From an uncultured bacterium (GTDB lineage Bacteria > Verrucomicrobiota > Kiritimatiellia > CAIKKV01 > CAITUY01), in assembly GCA_903934155.1 (NCBI GenBank), contig CAIZMS010000327.1, forward strand, positions 1 to 9,598: a DNA stretch of 9,598 nt. Reading direction: 5' to 3'. Position 1 is the stretch's first letter. Each line of letters opens with the position of its first letter. The notes under the pieces are model-generated. The model was given only the letters and a program-made list of their open reading frames with translations, made no database searches and was not told the origin of the DNA. This document shows, one piece after another, positions 8,001-9,598 of this stretch. Position numbers and translations under genes: made by a program.

Positions 8001-8155
8001 TGCGGGAAACCGTTCAGGCGATTTCTTCCGATCATGCTGCCCTGGCGGAACGATTGTCCAGGCTTGTGGAAGCTTACGATTATGATGGTCTGCGCTATGT
8101 GCTTGATTCTGTTAACAAAACAATGCCCGGGGGCGGTAAAGGAAGTGCCTCATGA
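5006..8155 (+). CDS. Cytoplasmic hybrid sensor histidine kinase, PAS-PAS-PAS-GAF-HisKA-HATPase_c-REC
   Basis: A 1049-aa two-component sensor that should autophosphorylate on His and pass phosphate to receivers. Three PAS-like domains lie at about 8-122 (ending GISRDITER), 133-245 and 250-365 (ending VMTDITDRKRAE). A GAF domain is at about 385-540 and a helical linker at about 540-575. The HisKA H-box FLANMSHEIRTPLN carries His583. The ATPase domain shows the N-box NLVGNAMKF (Asn701), DTGCGI (734-739) and GTGLGLPLSR (from 763). The receiver, about 826-945, has Asp833/Asp834, phosphoacceptor Asp878 in LLDSRMPIMNG, and Lys930. No membrane segment is seen, so sensing is intracellular, and the ligand is unknown. 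A tail of about 100 aa after the receiver is helical-looking but lacks an HPt histidine motif. The ATG at 5006 is preceded by GGTGATC (4998-5004), which fits the extended anti-Shine-Dalgarno pairing; ATG 5012 is an alternative. The gene overlaps the next one by 4 bp. Confidence 0.96.
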   Translation: MSMSHDKTFFDNLLESIPDIMFAKDTMGVYRGCNSKFSEFVGHSVEQIVGRTDSELFGQDIADSFQKYDQLMFASGTPQRNDEWISYPDGRRALVETYKAPLRDQAGTLIGLLGISRDITERWQAETDVRQMRENFDTFFNCIHDFLFVLDESGAILHVNRTVTKRLGYIEPELHGRSVLDVHPADRRDEAGAIVQSMLLGEVDHCPVPLITKDGALIAVETRVTRGIWNGMPVLFGVSKDVSDLRRSEEKFSLAFQNSAALMAISSLEEGRFSDVNRAFIETTGYSREEVIGRTAQELGLFVDTKDRETARQSMDQSGRVCNLECQIRTKSGAIRDGIFSANAIQLGSLHCWLSVMTDITDRKRAEIKLNRLFDVQRQLMHLATHFVNVSSDQQEAAIRKSLEMMGQLIHADRAYLFGYDFDRNVMSNTFEWCAAGVSPEIDNLQDVPLGLFPDWVQSHQRGDMVHISDVGGLPNSSPLRQILLAQGIQTLITLPLMHEGKCLGFVGFDAVREARGWLDEEVSFLRVLAELYANLETRRKSEQEINRLNVKLTSLLQISELAKEEAQAAARSKSMFLANMSHEIRTPLNAILGYSQIMQHECRKCQVNQRGLGAISKNGEHLLELLTNILDLAHSEAKQLVPDPSRFDFYQLLEDVRLMFALRAESSGLMLEVFRAPSVPQFIFADNGKIRQILLNLVGNAMKFTEKGFIRMRVDVVCSETPGSLMVAVDVEDTGCGITQNDHERIFEIFEQVGIGPNASRGTGLGLPLSRRYARVLGGDITICDAAGPGSRFQFTFAAQISDGMQGGVERPRKLVSRLTPGQMPVRLLVVDDEPSNCEMLDDLLTRCGFIVDVASSGKQALLKISQTERYSLVLLDSRMPIMNGLETMRRMRELPEGRDLPVLFVTANGDAAWKQSVILAGAAGCIYKPIQRQRILDEIGWIAGVQYDYEQDLPVCSDKLSADASDTDSFVHMMESLTVAQRDSLDQVLRCGDVRGLRETVQAISSDHAALAERLSRLVEAYDYDGLRYVLDSVNKTMPGGGKGSAS

Positions 8156-9255
8156 TCGCCGTTTCACGACAACTGTCCGGTCTCAATAAGGTTATGATTA
8201 TTGACGATGCCCCGGATAATCTGAATGTTTTGGAATCCTTGTTGTCCCGTGCCGGGTATCAGGTGTCCTCATTCCCTCGCGGCGAGTTGGCTCTTGCGGC
8301 GGCGCGTCAAAGTCCTCCGGATCTTGTGCTTCTGGATATCCTCATGCCGGGGATGGATGGTTATCAGGTATGCCGCCGATTCAAGCATGAGAAGAGTTTG
8401 AACGCTATTCCCATTATTTTCCTCAGTGGTCTTACGGCGTCGGAGGATGTGGCCGTTGGATTTGAGTGCGGCGGGTCTGATTATGTCATCAAGCCTTTTC
8501 AGGAGTCCGAAATATTGGCCAGGGTGGAAACGCACTTGCGACTTTATGCGCATCATGTTCGGCTGGAGAGTCTCGTTCAGGCAAAGATTGTGGAGATTGC
8601 CGACACGCAAATGTCGGTTATTTTTGCATTGGCTAAACTGGCGGATTCCCGGGATGAGCAAACCGGACAGCATCTTGAACGGGTGCAAACCTATTGCGGG
8701 GTGTTGGGCGCGCGACTCCTGGAGATCGCTCCCGCGAGTGCCGGGATCACGGAAGCGACGATTCAGACGGTATGTCTGGCTTCCGTTCTCCACGATATCG
8801 GAAAAGTGGGAGTTCCTGATGAAATTCTTCTGAATCGGGGGAAGTTGACCCCTCAGGAGTTTGATCGCATGAAAAGCCATACGCTGATCGGAGCAACGAC
8901 GCTGGAGTCCGTGCTGGATCGGCATCCTCGCAATCGATTCATCGAGACGGGTATTGAGATTGCCCGGTCCCATCATGAGCGTTGGGATGGCGGCGGGTAT
9001 CCTGATGGATTAAAGGGGGGCGATATCCCCTTAAGCGCGCGAATTGTGGCGGTGGCTGATGTTTACGACGCCTTGCGGTCACGGCGGACTTACAAGGATT
9101 CCTGCAGTCATGAACGATCTGTTGATTTGATTGTGGCGGGGGCCGGCAACCATTTTGATCCGCTACTTGTGGAGGCGTTCAAGCAGTGCGAGCAATCTCT
9201 CAACGCGGCATTTGAGGCACCCTTGCAGCCTCGTCCGCCTTCATGGAGGAATTAA
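8152..9255 (+). CDS. Response regulator with HD-GYP output, predicted c-di-GMP phosphodiesterase
   Basis: A 367-aa RpfG-like protein predicted to hydrolyse the second messenger c-di-GMP when its receiver is phosphorylated. The receiver (about 12-130) has Asp18/Asp19, phosphoacceptor Asp62 in LLDILMPGMDG, Ser92 and Lys114 in IKPF. A helical linker (about 135-165) leads to the HD-GYP domain: His174 in TGQHLERV, the HD pair His214-Asp215 in LHDIGKVGVPDEIL, His243 in MKSHT, HHERWDGGGYPDGL (274-287) with Gly282-Tyr283-Pro284, DVYDAL (303-308) and the closing GNHFDP (332-337). All recognisable metal and signature residues are present, so activity is likely, though known HD-GYP proteins can also use cGAMP-type nucleotides. 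Its ATG overlaps the kinase stop codon (ATGA), with AAGGAA 7 nt upstream inside the kinase gene. This implies translational coupling and makes the kinase its probable partner. Confidence 0.96.
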   Translation: MIAVSRQLSGLNKVMIIDDAPDNLNVLESLLSRAGYQVSSFPRGELALAAARQSPPDLVLLDILMPGMDGYQVCRRFKHEKSLNAIPIIFLSGLTASEDVAVGFECGGSDYVIKPFQESEILARVETHLRLYAHHVRLESLVQAKIVEIADTQMSVIFALAKLADSRDEQTGQHLERVQTYCGVLGARLLEIAPASAGITEATIQTVCLASVLHDIGKVGVPDEILLNRGKLTPQEFDRMKSHTLIGATTLESVLDRHPRNRFIETGIEIARSHHERWDGGGYPDGLKGGDIPLSARIVAVADVYDALRSRRTYKDSCSHERSVDLIVAGAGNHFDPLLVEAFKQCEQSLNAAFEAPLQPRPPSWRN

Positions 9256-9258
9256 CCG

Positions 9259-9468
9259 GTGTTGTCCATGGGTGTCAGATATTGGGCCAAACGATCCAAG
9301 TGGGCGCTCTATTCTGGAATCCAGATTTTTATCGGCATTCTGGCGGTTGTGCTTTCTGAAAATTTTCAGACTCGTCTGGCTTTCGCTTGGGGCGTCACGG
9401 GATTCAGCATGATTGCGGCGGGGGTTGTTTTCCTCATTATTCCTCGGGTCCTGGCAAATAAGAAGTAG
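9259..9468 (+). CDS. Small two-helix membrane protein of unknown function
   Basis: A 69-aa protein that I do not recognise. A basic N-terminus (VRYWAKRSK) precedes a hydrophobic helix at about residues 16-33 (ALYSGIQIFIGILAVVLS). A short polar loop (ENFQTR) and a second hydrophobic helix at about 40-61 (LAFAWGVTGFSMIAAGVVFLII) follow, and the end is basic (PRVLANKK). The positive-inside rule places both ends in the cytoplasm, as a hairpin with a tiny periplasmic loop. The GTG at 9259 is preferred because GGAGGA (9245-9250) lies 8 nt upstream, overlapping the end of the HD-GYP gene. The in-frame ATG at 9268 would be 17 nt away. It sits 3 bp after the HD-GYP stop and 2 bp before the next receiver gene, so it is very likely part of the operon. 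A role as membrane tether or regulator for the soluble signalling proteins is only a guess. Confidence 0.75.
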   Translation: MLSMGVRYWAKRSKWALYSGIQIFIGILAVVLSENFQTRLAFAWGVTGFSMIAAGVVFLIIPRVLANKK

Positions 9469-9470
9469 TC

Positions 9471-9598
9471 ATGAATTCCCCCCGCATAAATGACACGGTG
9501 ATGATTATCGACGACGAGCCGGGAAACCTGGATGTCCTTGGGGCGATGCTGGGGCAGGCGGGGTGGACGGTGCAGGCATTTCCACGCGGCGACCTGGC
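9471..9598 (+). CDS. Response regulator, N-terminal part of a receiver domain (gene cut by window edge)
   Basis: Forty-two codons are present before the right edge. The product begins MNSPRINDTVMIIDDEPGNL and continues with DVLGAMLGQAGWTVQAFPRGDLA, the first beta strand, acidic pair (Asp14, Asp15) and first helix of a receiver. Over 34 aligned residues about 21 are identical to the start of the upstream REC-HD-GYP receiver (VMIIDDAPDNLNVL...FPRGELA), so the two genes are probably tandem duplicates. The output domain is outside the window and cannot be named. The ATG is 2 bp after the small membrane protein stop. Only a weak purine stretch (AAGAAG) precedes it, suggesting coupled translation. 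Confidence 0.92.
   Translation, partial: MNSPRINDTVMIIDDEPGNLDVLGAMLGQAGWTVQAFPRGDL

Noticed and set aside
6668..8035. 455-codon open frame antisense to the sensor kinase
   Set aside because: It is fully covered by the kinase HisKA, ATPase and receiver domains on the plus strand, has no recognisable motif and no credible ribosome site was noted. It is a coding shadow.
7820..8155. HPt domain at the end of the hybrid kinase
   Set aside because: No HxLKG-like phosphorylatable histidine motif is present in the helical tail.
1..9598. tRNA, rRNA, CRISPR, insertion sequence or defence-island content
   Set aside because: Intergenic gaps are all under 200 bp and none shows tRNA-like cloverleaf sequence, regularly spaced repeats or transposase coding. 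All long genes are accounted for by housekeeping or signalling families.

Overview
The window is bacterial DNA, moderately GC-rich and densely coding on both strands, with no RNA genes, mobile elements or CRISPR. A membrane-anchored SurA/PpiD-type foldase at the left edge points to a diderm (Gram-negative-type) cell. A PPi-type phosphofructokinase and a large cytoplasmic hybrid kinase paired with an HD-GYP regulator would fit an environmental, possibly anaerobic lineage such as the PVC group (Verrucomicrobia/Kiritimatiellota-like). That placement is a low-confidence impression, not a demonstrated assignment.

Layout. (1) 1-266, minus: the first 88 codons of a PpiD/SurA-N-like periplasmic folding protein, running off the left edge. 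(2) 461-3506, plus: alaS (alanyl-tRNA synthetase, complete, editing-competent) followed after 34 bp by a 119-aa cysteine-rich zinc-ribbon protein of unknown function. The 34-bp spacer holds a canonical four-tract G-quadruplex motif that runs into the ribosome binding site of the second gene. (3) 3607-4839, minus: a pyrophosphate-dependent 6-phosphofructokinase, convergent with the alaS unit. (4) 5006-9598, plus, divergent from pfp: a signalling operon with a 1049-aa PAS-PAS-PAS-GAF-HisKA-HATPase-REC hybrid kinase, an overlapping (ATGA) REC-HD-GYP regulator, a 69-aa two-helix membrane protein, and the start of a second receiver-domain protein closely resembling the first. The operon continues past the right edge.

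How the genes work together. The right half looks like a cytoplasmic sensing unit that would alter c-di-GMP through the HD-GYP protein. The kinase could phosphorylate its own receiver, the adjacent REC-HD-GYP protein and the partial paralogue. The tiny membrane protein between the two receiver genes is the least explained member. The left half is housekeeping: periplasmic protein folding, tRNA charging and glycolysis. The 166-bp divergent region between pfp and the kinase gene carries an 18-bp perfect inverted repeat followed by five T residues, which could be a terminator, an attenuator or an operator. I see no clearly novel defence or mobile system. The most worthwhile leads are the G-quadruplex motif over a start site, the divergent-region palindrome, the zinc-ribbon gene downstream of alaS, the kinase's C-terminal tail and the small membrane protein in the signalling operon.
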